Shown here: one piece after another, positions 23,126 through 34,465 of the stretch
Position numbering within the stretch: position 1 is the stretch's first letter
Layout of the letters: every line of letters begins with the position of its first letter
Source of the DNA: Anthoceros angustus
Lineage: Eukaryota; Streptophyta; Anthocerotopsida; Anthocerotales; Anthocerotaceae
DNA: 64,000 nucleotides
Assembly (NCBI GenBank): GCA_010909165.1
Contig: VJWM01000187.1
Coordinates: 124,001 to 188,000, forward strand
Direction: 5' to 3'
Program-made: the position numbers and the translations under genes
Notes under the pieces: model-generated
What the model saw: only the letters and a program-made list of their open reading frames with translations
Databases searched by the model: none
What the model was told of the DNA's origin: nothing

Positions 23126-26100
23126 TCAAAGAATCTGCTGTAGATCAGCATCTTGCCGTGCAAGCTCGAGCAACATAGGATCGTCGAAAAACTTGTTGAT
23201 GCTCACATCTTCACTCATGCCCTGGTCGTACAACACAACAGAGGACTTTTAAGTTGGATAGGTCAGAGAGCATGTCTGGCAAATCACAAGTTTTGCGAAG
23301 TATACCTTCCTTCTCCTTGTTTTAACCATGAACTCCCGTGCAAGATGTTGCACTGGAGCAGGTTCAAGAGGCCGCAGGATCACAGATTTATCAAGAGGAT
23401 CACCAGGCACGATAGACCAGTGGTCGAACACTGACAAGCAGAAGGCTTGTCCTTGGGTATGGTATCGCAGATCGGTCTCAAACCCAAAAGACTCTATTAC
23501 TGGTAAGAAAGCCTGCACACATGATGAAGCCGTTGTAAGTACAATAACTTCTCGTTACTACCACAGCCTCTCAGATAAAACAGGAAACACTAGCACACCT
23601 TCACGATGTAGGATGGGGTCCCAGGTTTGGGGACATCTGCCGTGACATGCCCTCGACGTCGAGCTAGCACAGTGTGAATTGCTGACATGCAATCAGCAGG
23701 CGTTTGAATCTGTACATCAGCGCAAAGTAGGGTGAGCCAAACAAGCACATGGCCTTCAAAAGAGAAAGGTCCGGCAAATACAAGTTGCAGCTGCCAACAA
23801 GCACTGGACATTACCTCAACAGCATACACAGGTTCCATTAACCTTGGTGTGGCCATGAGGAAGGCAGAATAGGCAACACGCCTTGAGGTGGGAATGATTT
23901 GGCCACCACCCCGATGAAGGGGTTCTTGAGCGATTGTGGCATCAAGAATCTTGAACTTGACATTTCTAATCGGTTCATCACAGAGGGGACCTTCCCGAGC
24001 TCCCCATTGGAATCTGCAGTCAAGAAAGGGGAGTATGAACAACAAAAGTCGATTCCACTTGAAATGAAATCCAGAAACAAAATTCAGCACATGATAAGAC
24101 GCACCCTTGGACAATTGAATCCTTCACTGCACTCAGTAGACCTTTATCCACTTCACTTGGCAGCGTATCATCAAGAAGAATATTAGGTCCCTATAAAGCC
24201 AGAGAAAAATGCAAACAATGAACAAAATATCACTCTACATCATCAAATGTAGATAGGAACAACTGAGAAAATCCACTAATTAGCAGACACTTTCTCGAGG
24301 ACACTACCTGCTTATCTGGTCCAAATGCCCAGATGGAGCGAGCAGCTAAGAGATCCCACTCGTACTTTGTTTGAAAGAAGTCACCCAGCCTTTTCCTTGG
24401 CCAATCTACACACACGACTCCATTCTCGATGTCCTCAGCCAAACCCTTCTCCAAAGGCTCTGCTATCTGATAAAGATAGATCAGCACCATTGTCATTCCA
24501 GCAACTTGCAATCAAAATACCCTGTACAAGGTGCTCCACTTGGGACAGAGGGAGAGGCAATGCTGGGCTTCACCTCGCCAATTCCAAAATAAATAAATAA
24601 GTGGATGAGCATCCATACCATTGTAAGTTTGTTCTTTTTATTTGGAGTCTCTGCAAAGCACTTCAGTGACGAGGTTTCCACCACTGTCTCACAGAAAGAA
24701 ACGACTGGATCGGCCACCTGCACAGATACACTTCCACAGTTTGAAAACCAAGATGGCAACTTGACTGTAAGACATCTTCGGATCCACTCCTAACCTTAAC
24801 TTCAACTTCTGAATAGAGCTCCCGCAAGTCCTTCATGATAGAATCCAGAAATATCTCTCCAGTGCCAAGAATAGTGTGCTCTCCAGATTCTTCCACTTTA
24901 GTGATTGCCAGTGGATAACTTTTGCTGATCTTCCTTAAGCCTTCAACCATCTTAGGGAGTTCACTAGGATTCAGGGGTTCTGTAGCTGTCTTCACTACCG
25001 AAAGTGTATTGAACTTCAAAGGGCGGAAGATGTACACATCCTCAGGATGATCCTTTAGACACAATGTTGCAGTTTTTGTGATGGAGGCATCAACCCCTTC
25101 AATAAGAACCCACGAGCCAGCAGGTGCTTTGCTGACTGGTATTCGGTATCTGGCTTGATACACCCACAGTTTGGTTACCTCCTTCACAGCCATATCCTCT
25201 TCATCATCAGGAGAATAGTTCTCACCCAGAACCCTGACAGACTGTCCAGTATGGATAGTTCCACTCACAACTCTGCCAAAGGAATCAAACACACTGCAGT
25301 CACTTTTTGGATACAACTTAGTGACATTCACCATTAGAGGACCTTTCGAGTCACACTCTTTCATGGACCGCACAATCTTTGAATCAAGCGGACCTGTATA
25401 GGTGTGCTCCACTTTTGTTACAGCCGCATCTTTGGCAGAAGGTATATGTCGCACCAGCATATCTGTGAACCCAGTAGCAGCACCGAAGACTGCACTGCAT
25501 GCCAGTTTCAACAAAGGCTTCACATTCAACTTGTATGCAGAGTTGCTTAGCGTCACTCCCAGCTCTTCCAATGTCATCTCCACGCTCTTCCTGTGCTCTC
25601 CAATGACCTGGCTATAGATTTTATACAGGGGTTCCAACACGAATTGTACAAAAGTCCTTTCCACACCTGTACTTGGGAGCTTCCTCTTGAATGTCCGTGA
25701 CTCACGATGAAAATACATGTCTCCCCACAACTTGGCCGCAAATTTGTCAGAATCAAAAGGGATCCCGTGCAGCTTCACATACAGTTTTGCAAACGATTGC
25801 AGAGTGAAGGACCAGCCTGCAGTTGCACTAGCAAAGCATACATTTCCCAAAACAGGATCCACTGTCTTTGGTCCATCCACTCCACCTGAATACAAAGACA
25901 ACAAGCTGTTCACGTCTTCAAGAGTGTGGCGCAACTTGTGGTACGCATCTGTAGGAGGTAACTTCAGCTCAGTGATCAACCTATCGACCTGCATTGCAGT
26001 CGACAATGCATGTATTTTAAATTTCAGACTTGGAAACTCCCTAGATGCAAAACACACTATAGAGGCCTCCTGTTGATACCTTGTTGATAACCAACACAAT

Positions 26101-27119
26101 TGGCAACCTCTCTTGCATGGCATGCTTTATCGCCCTCTCAGTATTAAGCTGCCACATCCAGGGGCCGAGAATCAGCAAAAAACAGCACAGCGATGATGAC
26201 TCGGGTTCGTGGCTACGCCACCAGTCCAGACAAACAAACAGACTACATCCTGCAGTCATCAGGCAGACCTAAAACCAAGCATTCCAACAACAGCAAACAC
26301 AGACTCCCAAAACCCTAGCCGGGGTTTATGCTCCTCTCCCCGAGCCTGCAGCATTACCATGACTCCCTCCACCGCATCCACAACCAAAACCGCCCCGTCC
26401 GCCAGCCGTAACGCAGCCGTCATCTCGTCCGAGAAATTCACGTGCCCCGGCGTGTCCATCAAATTGCACAGATAGGACTTGCCGGCACTGTCCTCCAATA
26501 CCAGCGACATTGGCATGCCCTTGATGGAGATCTGCCGCTCCTGCTCATCGATTCTGGTATCCGTGTACCGCAGATGCTTCTCGCTGTTAGGGTCCAAGGT
26601 GGTGATGTCGTGCGTCTGCTCCACTAGCATGTCCATTAAGAGCGTCTTGCCGTGGTGCACGTGGCCGACCAGAGCCACATTGCGCACCAGCGCCGGGTTG
26701 GCCATGAGGCCCAGCAGGAAGTCCGTCTGCACGTAGGTGCTGAGCCCCTCCCGCATTGCCACCTCGAATCTCTTGGCCCTCACGGGCTTGATGATAGGTT
26801 CCTCCAGCGGCTGCGCATCCTCGTCCATCACCAGCGTCTCCACGCCCTCCCCGTACACCTCCATCGCCGTGGGGTAATACTTCTTGTCCTCCGCCAGCAC
26901 CACAGCGCCGCTGTTCTCCACCTCCATCTCGTCCTCCTGCTGCTCCGCCCCATCCAGCCTTGCCAGCCATGCCTCGTCTGATCCCCCGTTCTCCGCTCCT
27001 ACCCCTCGCCTCTGCCGCTCGTCCTCCTCCTCCTCCTCTTCCGCCTCCGACTCGTTCTCATCGGACTCGATTTCGGGCCCGATGTAATTCCCGAACTCGT
27101 CATACAGGCTCTCGTCCAT
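23126..27119 (-). CDS. CLO: U5 snRNP 116-kDa GTPase (SNU114/EFTUD2, plant CLO/GFA1)
   Basis: EF-2-like GTPase of the U5 snRNP that drives spliceosome activation and disassembly with BRR2 and PRP8. I resolved ten in-frame exons from high to low coordinate: 26358-27119, 26080-26148, 24795-25988, 24619-24717, 24308-24466, 24105-24190, 23815-24013, 23599-23709, 23306-23512, 23126-23221. The product is 993 residues, close to the family norm. It starts with the family-specific [16 protein letters not shown] and an acidic tail; an in-frame upstream frame extends to 27164 but is not conserved. G-domain motifs: GHVHHGKT (G1), DTPGH (G3), NKVD (G4, split by intron 2). The EF-2-like domains II-V follow, with [12 protein letters not shown] and [12 protein letters not shown] near the end. 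Introns are GT-AG, 67-117 bases. It is divergent from the gene at 27495. Confidence 0.97.
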
Positions 27120-27494
27120 CTTGCTGAATTCACCTCCAGCCCCCTGAGCTCGCCGATCAATCAAGCCCCGCTCTCAGTGGAGCTCACGCGAGGGCTCGCT
27201 CGTCCGAGCTGCCTCGCTCGAATGAGCGAGTTCCCGCGCAAGCAGGTGCCCTAACCGTGGTTGAGTCATCTTAACCATCCTCTGATCGCTGGTTCATAAG
27301 TAACTTCTTACAAGAATTGAGGCAAAAAAATTGCGTTTTCTTCTTCGTTTGCCTTTGTTGGTCATTGTTGCTTGCTGTTACTCTCGTAGCGATGAGAGGA
27401 GGCAAGCAACCGAGGGGCTGAGGCCGTGGGGCAGAGAAACGGAGTGCAAAGATTTTCAAGAGCATCGGAGCGTGAAGTGGAGGGTTTGGAAGCG
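27120..27494. promoter_or_regulatory. divergent promoter region, SNU114 / XRCC4-like
   Basis: 375 bp between two divergent start codons, GC-rich near SNU114 (repeated GCTCG and CGAGC) and AT-richer in the middle. A bidirectional promoter is likely. Confidence 0.6.
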
Positions 27495-28989
27495 ATGGGG
27501 ATGGAGGGGAGCTTGGAGGGGTTCGAGTCGGTGTACGGGCGGGCGGAGGGGCTGGAGCCGGAGGCAGCGGTACCGCACGCGATGCTGCCCTTCATCTTTG
27601 CGCTGCGGTGCCCAGACTCGGGGCACGTGCAGGTGCAGGCCACTGATTTCCATTCCAACACCTGGCACGCGCTCAAGACAGTGGAGCAGCTGGAGTGGCT
27701 GGTGAGGGCGGGGCCTGGCTTGGTTTGGTAGCTTTCAGTGGTGAATTGGCCTGGGGAGCGGCCTGATGGAGGGCGCAGGCTTTGGGATTGTTTGCAGAGG
27801 GACGAGGTGGGGATTGGAGGATCGTGGGATGACTTTCTAGGGTACGTGCGGGCCGCGTTTGGATCAGACAATGTGAAGCTCGTCCTCGGGGGCTCTTCTA
27901 GTGCTGTTGGCGGCCATGGTGCCTCTCCACCCATGCATGAAATGATGGAGTTTGCAAATCTGCTACAGGTGCTTTTTGGTGTGATCGTCTGTGTGTTAAC
28001 GCCCGCCCTTTGATGCTGTGTGAGGTTCGAGGTAGTGTGGGTTTCGAGACAGTGGGAATGCACAGCTTGGATTGTGTTTTATTGCGGTAAAGGTTGTGTG
28101 AGGTTGTTTTAGTTTTGTCTCGTTCTCATGTTCGCGTGTGTGCTATGTGTTGTCTGTAGGTGCCACCTCGGCCAAAATAGTGGCTCAGAAGGCAAAGGGG
28201 TCACCCAAAATCACTCTGACTCTGACTAGGCTCGGGGGACCTTCGGCCAAGGATGTGATGGGGCAGATTGCCCTGGAGCTTTCTCAGTCCTATCGAAGTC
28301 AAGCTCAGGCTCTTGAAGATGGTTTGTTTGATCGCCATTTGTAGTTTGACCTGATAAAGGAATGAGACGAGCTTGGCTAATCTTGTCTTTGCAACGTTGA
28401 CAGAAAAAAATCGAGCTAATTCTTTGGCTGCTGCTCTAGCAGATGAGAAGGTAGATATGCTTTGTCATGTTATCGATACAAGCTTGTACCGGTTGTGTTT
28501 GTGAGGAGTTTGTGACTCTTTTGTTTGTTTCTTGTGCTAGCAGGAAAAGAACGAAAAACTTCAACAGCAGATTGAGGCAAGCACTTTCACTGGCAAGAAG
28601 CGGAAGCTGGGATCAGGTTTGCAAATTGCAGCCTCTCCAATTGCAGAGGAGTCTAATGGCTCATCCCTAAAGGCTTCGTCCCAGGCACCTGAAGCTGTTG
28701 GTACGTTGTACTAACTTTTGGACTATGTCAGGTTCAGGTGTTCTTTTTTGGGTCGTTTCTCACTGTTTCTAATTGTAGGCAAAAAATCAGAGGAACCATC
28801 GAAGCCTCCCCCAGGTCGACAGAAGATGCGATTGATCCCACCTTCTGCAAGAAGGTATGGCATGCTGTCTGCAGTTTGGTGAAAATTGTCAGAGTACAGC
28901 TGCTGCTTTCTTGAACGTGATGCTTCCCTGCTTGCAGGGGTAAACGGAAAGGAACAACCATAGCTGCTGATGACGTCGAGGAAAGTTGA
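27495..28989 (+). CDS. XRCC4/XLF/PAXX superfamily-like protein (candidate NHEJ factor)
   Basis: Seven exons join cleanly in frame: 27495-27701, 27798-27978, 28160-28321, 28404-28450, 28544-28700, 28779-28854, 28938-28989, giving 293 residues. The layout resembles the XRCC4 superfamily. A beta-rich head of about 140 residues includes HVQVQATDFHSNTWHAL, a helical insertion (VEQLEWLRDEV) and a strand KITLTLTRL. A helical stalk of about 45 residues follows (LSQSYRSQAQAL to KNEKLQQQIE). The rest is a disordered basic tail ending in RRGKRKGTTIAADDVEES; KRKL and KKSEE clusters suggest nuclear import. Such proteins bridge DNA ends with Ku and ligase IV. The gene is solid; the family call rests on reading alone. 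The exon 2/3 junction (27978/28160) is the least certain, because the simpler donor at 27969 breaks the frame. Confidence 0.6.
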
Positions 28990-29067
28990 CTCGGTGGGTA
29001 GCGAGGGCTGTGTATCAACGTCTTCGTTCAACAGACGAAAAAAATCGTGCTTTGAACCTCTGGGGTA

Positions 29068-29640
29068 ATTCTCCCGGACGGTGGAGTACGTGCTTATTGC
29101 TGCTGATAATTTTTTGGCTGTAGCAGCTCCAGGTGAACAAGTCCTGCGGTACTCTGCAGAGAGCTGGACTGGCCGCAGGCTGATTTCACAGATTTGTACT
29201 TATTGTATTTTGTAAGTAGCATGAAACCAACTAGCCAGTGTTGAACAAAGTGGCGTTTCCCAAAAAGCCGAGAGTGAACAAAGTGGCGTTTCCAAAGAAG
29301 TCGAGATTACAAGAGGTAAATTAGCGAAGAGAACAGCAGCTGGTGATGGCCGTCAGCAGCGTCCACAAGTAGACAAGGATGGAAACAACTACCTGGACAG
29401 TTCAGGGGTGGAAACTACTATCTGGACTACTTTTCGTGACAGCGTTGTAGAAAACAGCCGATTGATAGCTTCATCCCAGTTGGCCTTGCTGGAACCACAG
29501 TAAAAGAGCATTGATCACTTGTTGTCATAGTCACACTGGGTCTTCCCCGCATTGTTGTAAGTCTATCACCCCGAATTGTGATACTTCCGAAATATACACC
29601 TTGGACCTGTCACGAGCAATCGCCTCAATGAAGATTCGTA
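29068..29640. pseudogene. mosaic of host-gene fragments (lipase 3' end + RNase E piece)
   Basis: Bases 29068-29500 follow, with many substitutions and indels, the lipase 3' flank and start of its last exon at 42477-42840 (shared words: CTGATAATTTTTTGGCTNTAG-like, GATTGATAGCTTCATCCCAG). On the minus strand the exon piece still reads NWDEAINRLF, against NWDDVINRLF in the intact gene. Immediately after, 29505-29635 follows the RNase E gene at 52495-52615 (GTCACACTGGGTCTT, ATCACCCCGAATTGTGA, CCGAAATATACACCTTGG). Neither piece is functional. A further short match links 29660-29700 to 47230-47267. Confidence 0.8.
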
Positions 29641-30330
29641 GAAATGCTGTGCGGGCGTGGGGATACTAAGTATTTTCCAAATTTGCAACTGAAGCGTGGA
29701 AGGCTTTCCTGGCGAGGCTTTTCATACTGATAAAAGGGGATGATGATGGAAAGAGCTACCACATTCCATGAACTGGAACCACACAAGCATTCTGCACTAT
29801 ACATACTTGCCATAATCCATAAATGGGGGCACACCGGATTCTGATTTTCATGACGGATATCTCAATCCAAAGATGCGGAAATTCCTATCAAACCACATTC
29901 AGAGGAAACATATCGTGGGCAACTGGGCTGACTTGAAAGTATGAGACGGGAGTCAGGCTTAGATTTCCATGTGTCGGAAGATCTAGCACTTCAATTTCCA
30001 TAGGAATACCGGAACTGGATCATAAAGCTTGCAGGCAACCCTGCAAATGTATCCATGGGACCAGGACCTTGCATGAGAGTCATTGTCAAATTCCAAGGGC
30101 CTGCAATTGCAATTGGAAAAGCTGCAACATGAGATACCAAGGCTAGAGGATGCATCTCTTCAAAGCAAGCATTATCCAATGAGTAAAAGGGTTTGAACCT
30201 GAACGAACCTGCAAGAGGAGCATAGTAGCTCAGTCTTGGCCTCTGTTGCAACAAACCAGAATAGCACAGTCTTAGCACGATATAAAACAGCCACTCAGAA
30301 ATCGGAGAGTCTGCCCGTGCCGGAGATTCA
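29641..30330. other. intergenic, no gene recognised
   Basis: About 690 bp. The minus strand is open from 30278 to 29991 (95 codons), containing SYYAPLAGSFRFKPFYSLDNA, which looks protein-like but matches nothing I know. It could be a captured exon like the adjoining fragments. Confidence 0.35.
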
Positions 30331-31500
30331 AGGGCTCCACGGCTTAAGTAAGCTTCCCTGCTGATATGACGTGCTCACGGTTACAGCTTTTGTGACGGCC
30401 ATTTCCGATCCTGCAGACCTGCTAGGCTCAGGCTTCACCATTACCCATCTGCAGATCCAAGGAAACGAGCCACTCATCAACCCCCCAAGCTGGCTTCCAC
30501 TTGTTCAACCACAGCAACTCGCCGGATCCCTAACGCCGGCAGTCAGACCCACGGGAGCTATTCTCGTCTGTTGTCCCACCACATGGTAGGGTCCAGGAAA
30601 AAGTGTTGCCACAAATGCTCCTGCTCCTGGCCATGACCATTGTTGTAACACCTGTCCCCACCTACACATTTTCTTGGATGTGAAAGTGCTGGCCTCCTTA
30701 CACTGCTACACATGGAGCTCATTTCCGACTCGACCCACCTGCCAGGTTCAGGATTATCCGGATGGCTGGCCTTGGAAGGAGAGGCACCATGACCCATCTG
30801 CATACCCAAGGAAACGAGCTGCTCATCAACCCAGCCCCATGCGCCGGAAGTCAGGCGAGGGGGAGCTCTCCCTATCTCGTCTGTTGTCCCACCACATGCT
30901 GGTCCAAGGAAAATTTGCCTGCCAAGGCACCACCTTGCCGCGCTGACTGCAGAAGCCGAGACACCACCGCGTTCTTTCATCTTCTTGTACGCACCGTTTA
31001 TTGACGGAGGAAAGAAGGAGCCCATCTACCATAGCACATCATAGGGACTAATCTAACTCTCCTTCGTCACGGTAATCCTTCCTTGATCCGGCTTGTGTAA
31101 TGAGCGCTATGCCTCTACCGCTTGATGTACTGTTAGGAGGGAAGTTTGTTCTGCGTTTCTTTATCTCGAATGGCCATGAATGCTCAAGCATGTGTAACCG
31201 GGTACCTAGGGACGTTAGAGGCTAGCTATCGGAAGATGTTGGTGCCCTCAATGTATGTTTGCGCCCGAAAAGAAAGGCTCAGAAAGCTTCCCCTGCTGAC
31301 ATACTCAGAAAGATTCCCCTGCTGACACACTCAGAAAGCTTCCCCTGCTGACATTACAGATCGCAATTTCCGATCCGGACAGCATGCTTCATGATTCAGA
31401 ACAATCCACAGAGCTCGATTTGGAAGGAGAGGCACCATGACCATCTGCATATGCAAAGAAACAAGCTACTCATCAGCTTCGAGCGACCATGAGGGTCCAC
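30330..31500. repeat. three diverged copies of an unknown repeat
   Basis: Segments at about 30340-30600, 30690-30930 and 31279-31500 share words such as CATTTCCGA, CACCATGACCCATCTGCA and CAAGGAAACGAGC. The first two also share TCTCGTCTGTTGTCCCACC. The third begins with three tandem copies of a 25-26-base unit (CTCAGAAAGCTTCCCCTGCT, 31279-31355). No coding domain seen. Confidence 0.65.
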
Positions 31501-31839
31501 CAAAAGTTTGACAGTAGCTTCATGGAAGCTCAAGTAGAAACCTAGCAGAGATGAGAAGTGCAACATTTGTGCCCAAGAAAGGAGACCAGCATATTCGTGG
31601 TCCCCAATGCCATTATGGCGCGCCCCAAGCTCTAACTTGCTGGACTAGGCACAGCAGCGCGATTCGAGTGCACCAGGCTCGGGCCGATGCAGCAGAGCCA
31701 GCAGCAGGAGAGCGATGGGGAGTGACGTGAGGAAAGGAGGAAGAAGGCGGCGCTGCTGGTCCGGAGTGCATCCTGGAAGCCCTTCGAAAGGGATACGAAG
31801 TGTGTCTCTACACTAGTTGAAGTGTGTCTCTAAATTGGT
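31500..31839. other. intergenic, nothing recognised
   Basis: About 340 bp; a GC-rich patch (31620-31780) that could be a fragment of some coding region, but no domain is readable. Confidence 0.3.
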
Positions 31840-31854
31840 TATACATAAAACAAA

Positions 31855-31945
31855 TACATATAGCTCAGCAAGTGACTTTGAGGACTTGGACCGGAATGAG
31901 CAGGTCCTCGATTCAAATCGCCAAGGCTTAGTTTTAGAATTTATT
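31855..31945 (+). mobile_element. candidate tRNA-derived SINE head
   Basis: Contains an A-box-like TAGCTCAGCAAG (about 31861-31872) and a B-box-like TCGATTCAAATCG about 38 bases later, the spacing of a Pol III internal promoter. It is followed by AT-rich sequence. It does not fold as a full tRNA. The 3' end and target duplication are not defined. Confidence 0.35.
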
Positions 31946-32939
31946 TTAAAATGTACAGTAAAACTTTGTATATATATAAATTAACGAACAAAAGTTAATG
32001 AGTTCCGCAGTATGGTCTCGAGGTAAACACGAGTTCTTGCTTTCGGACGGCGTGCATCCAAATCCGCCAAACAATTCTGTATTTGGTAGCTCAGCAAGAT
32101 GGGGTCTCACATGCCATATATCGCAGGACACAACAAAGAGGATGTATCTTGTATGCCATGGATTACGAGATGTATCCTGATTTTGCAACGCGGGATGCAA
32201 CCGGACGAGATATACCCCTAAATTTTGCAATGCAAGAGGCAATGGGAGGGGATGTATCATGTATGCCATATACGTATACGTAGTATACTCCTACACATAT
32301 GCCTTATATATTCTATCATAATATACAAATAATTAAGCTTATATCAATCTACATATACATGTGTATACCTTGTATTTTTACCATGGATATAAATGGACAA
32401 TGGAAGGGTGCATATTTAATATCAATGTAGGACTGGTTGAAGGCCAAAAAAAATTAGTGTTCAACCTATCTATAGGTATGGTCAAGAAAAAATATTGATG
32501 AAGAAATGGTGTAGTTATGAGGTTGGAGAGAAAGGTGAGAGTGTGTGCAACATGTTTCATCGATGTTCTGGTGTGGGCAACATAAACAAATAGTGTTAAG
32601 AGGGGTGTAATGAAGAAGGCAGAGTGAAACAAATAGTTCTTTAAAGGGGGTGTAATAAAGAGGGGAGGCTGATAGGGGAGAGAGGGGGCTTCTTGTTACA
32701 ATAAATGTTGCACAGTCATGTTGCAATTACATGTGGAAAATAATAAAAAATGGTTGTGAAAGAGGGGGTGTAGTTACGAGGGTGAGATGGGAGGAGGGAG
32801 AGTCAATTCGTGTTGAGATGGTATCATATGGGGAAACAAGTCACAAACTTAACACGAAGCCTCAAAAGCATATTGCAATGTGGAAGCGTTGCATGAAATT
32901 GGAACAACAAATGTAGCATAGTCTGCCCTTTCTATTAGG
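31946..32939. other. AT-rich intergenic region
   Basis: About 1 kb of low-complexity DNA with TATA-rich and G-rich runs; open frames are short and unlikely to be coding. Confidence 0.5.
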
Positions 32940-33795
32940 GCAGGGATTTCACATCTATCGCACCTACAACCTTCACTACAGCGATGCGCTTTTGTCTAGG
33001 CTTGGTTCAACTAGTGGCATTAACTCCTCACTTTTCACCTATGACTGTGGCTCTGCCTTGAACACATCGAGGACACAATAATCTAGGACGCATCTTGCTC
33101 GTTGTCCTAATGCGTGTCAACGTATAGCCAACCATGATGTCATTCGTGACGTTATGTCTCCAATGGCTCGTGAAAGTGATTATATGGCTTGGAGGGAGCA
33201 TTAGTATGCTTTATGTACAAGGCAAATGGCCAGACTCGACTTGTACCTTGTCTGGGGTGACCAAGTCTCGATGGCGGACATAGTGGTCACTGAACACCCT
33301 ACACCTATGAACCACCTATGAACAGGTTATCTTAAACCATATAGGTTGGGTGGCACCTAGAGTAATGGCTTTCAAGGTTACTAAGTAAAGGGGAATGCAA
33401 GCAGGCCACCTCTTCATCCCACTCGCCTTGGAGACTTATGGGCGTTGCCTTAAGACTTTGATAAATTTATCATGTCTTGTGCCAAAGCATACCATGCAAG
33501 GAAATATGGAGCAGGACTATCCCTCTTCTATTTCACAGCGTTCTTTTGGCTGCGAGTATCTATTGCTCTCTAAAGGGCACTTGCAAAGGCTATATAGGAC
33601 TGTTGAAGATGCATCCTCGACTAGTTCAGTAATATGACATTCAATCTCCCTAGTTATGATGTTGTAGGCCTTATAGGTGACTTTAGACACGAAGCTTAGT
33701 TGCTCCTTTGTCACTGTGACCCTTGGGGTCTCCCTTTGATCTTCTTTAGTAGATCAGTTCACTCATCTCCTCTTTCCTTAATAAAAACTTCACTT
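32940..33795 (+). mobile_element. LINE-like retroelement relic, copy A
   Basis: Colinear with 41150-42015 (copy B), including the 3' end (GGTCTCCCTTTGATCTTCTT). With frameshifts and stops it still reads pieces such as HDVIRDVM, SDYMAWREH and HLFIPLALETYG, which resemble the C-terminal part of plant non-LTR reverse-transcriptase open frames. Only the 3' portion is present, as expected for 5'-truncated LINEs. Confidence 0.5.
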
Positions 33796-34465
33796 CTAAA
33801 GAACTACCTAGTACTCACCGGTGAGCTACTACTCTTCAATACATGAAACGGCATGAGCACTAAGGATATGACATCGGATGCCTAACAAGAAGGTTTTCAC
33901 TAAGTCAAATCAAGTTTACTCTTAATGTTCAAGCTCTGTAAACAGAACATTGAAGATAGAATCTTAGACTACTCTTAATATCCAAACAATGGAAAATAAG
34001 ATTGAAGACGGAATCTTAGATTACTCTTAATATCCAAGCAATGCTACAAGAAAATTAAAGACAAAATCTTCTACTCTTAATATCCATGCAATCTTGAAAC
34101 AAAATGGAGGATAGAGCTATGTCTTCTACTCCTAATAACTAAGTAAAGCTAAAAGAAGATTGCAGACTACAAGAAAAGCACAATAGGGAAGGTTATTGTA
34201 AGTAAGTATTATATGAGGCTTAGTGTATAATTCAACATTATATTATGTTGAGAGCATAGATGGATAATAACAATTCTTGGGGTACTTTCAACATGGAGTA
34301 CTAAGTTAGAAAACACCTTTCCCCCATATAAAGACCTTATGCATTCAAGTTCTTCGAGTGCTAAGGCATCCACGATGGTGCCTTGAGGTTTTTTTGTTTT
34401 CTTAACCTTTCTCAGCTATCTTTTTCTTGTACTCGCGATCTTATATACAGGAGACGGTTAGCAAA
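33796..34465. other. intergenic; tandem repeat and upstream region of membrane-protein pseudogene
   Basis: Three to four diverged units of about 60 bp with CTACTCTTAATATCCAAGCAATG lie at 33911-34125. A TATA-like CATATAAAG is at about 34325, similar to that before the intact copy at 48.7 kb. Confidence 0.5.

Noticed and set aside
27120-27164. Upstream extension of SNU114
   Set aside because: The family-conserved start is [12 protein letters not shown] at 27119; the extra 15 codons are not conserved in kind.
27426-27494. Earlier start for the XRCC4-like gene
   Set aside because: The upstream codon is GTG, not ATG; the first in-frame ATG is 27495.
30558-31025. 155-codon minus-strand frame
   Set aside because: Lies within repeat copies, has no recognisable domain, and neighbouring repeat copies do not keep the frame.
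32378-32726. Overlapping 84-86-codon minus-strand frames
   Set aside because: AT-rich and low in complexity, with no domain and no splice context.
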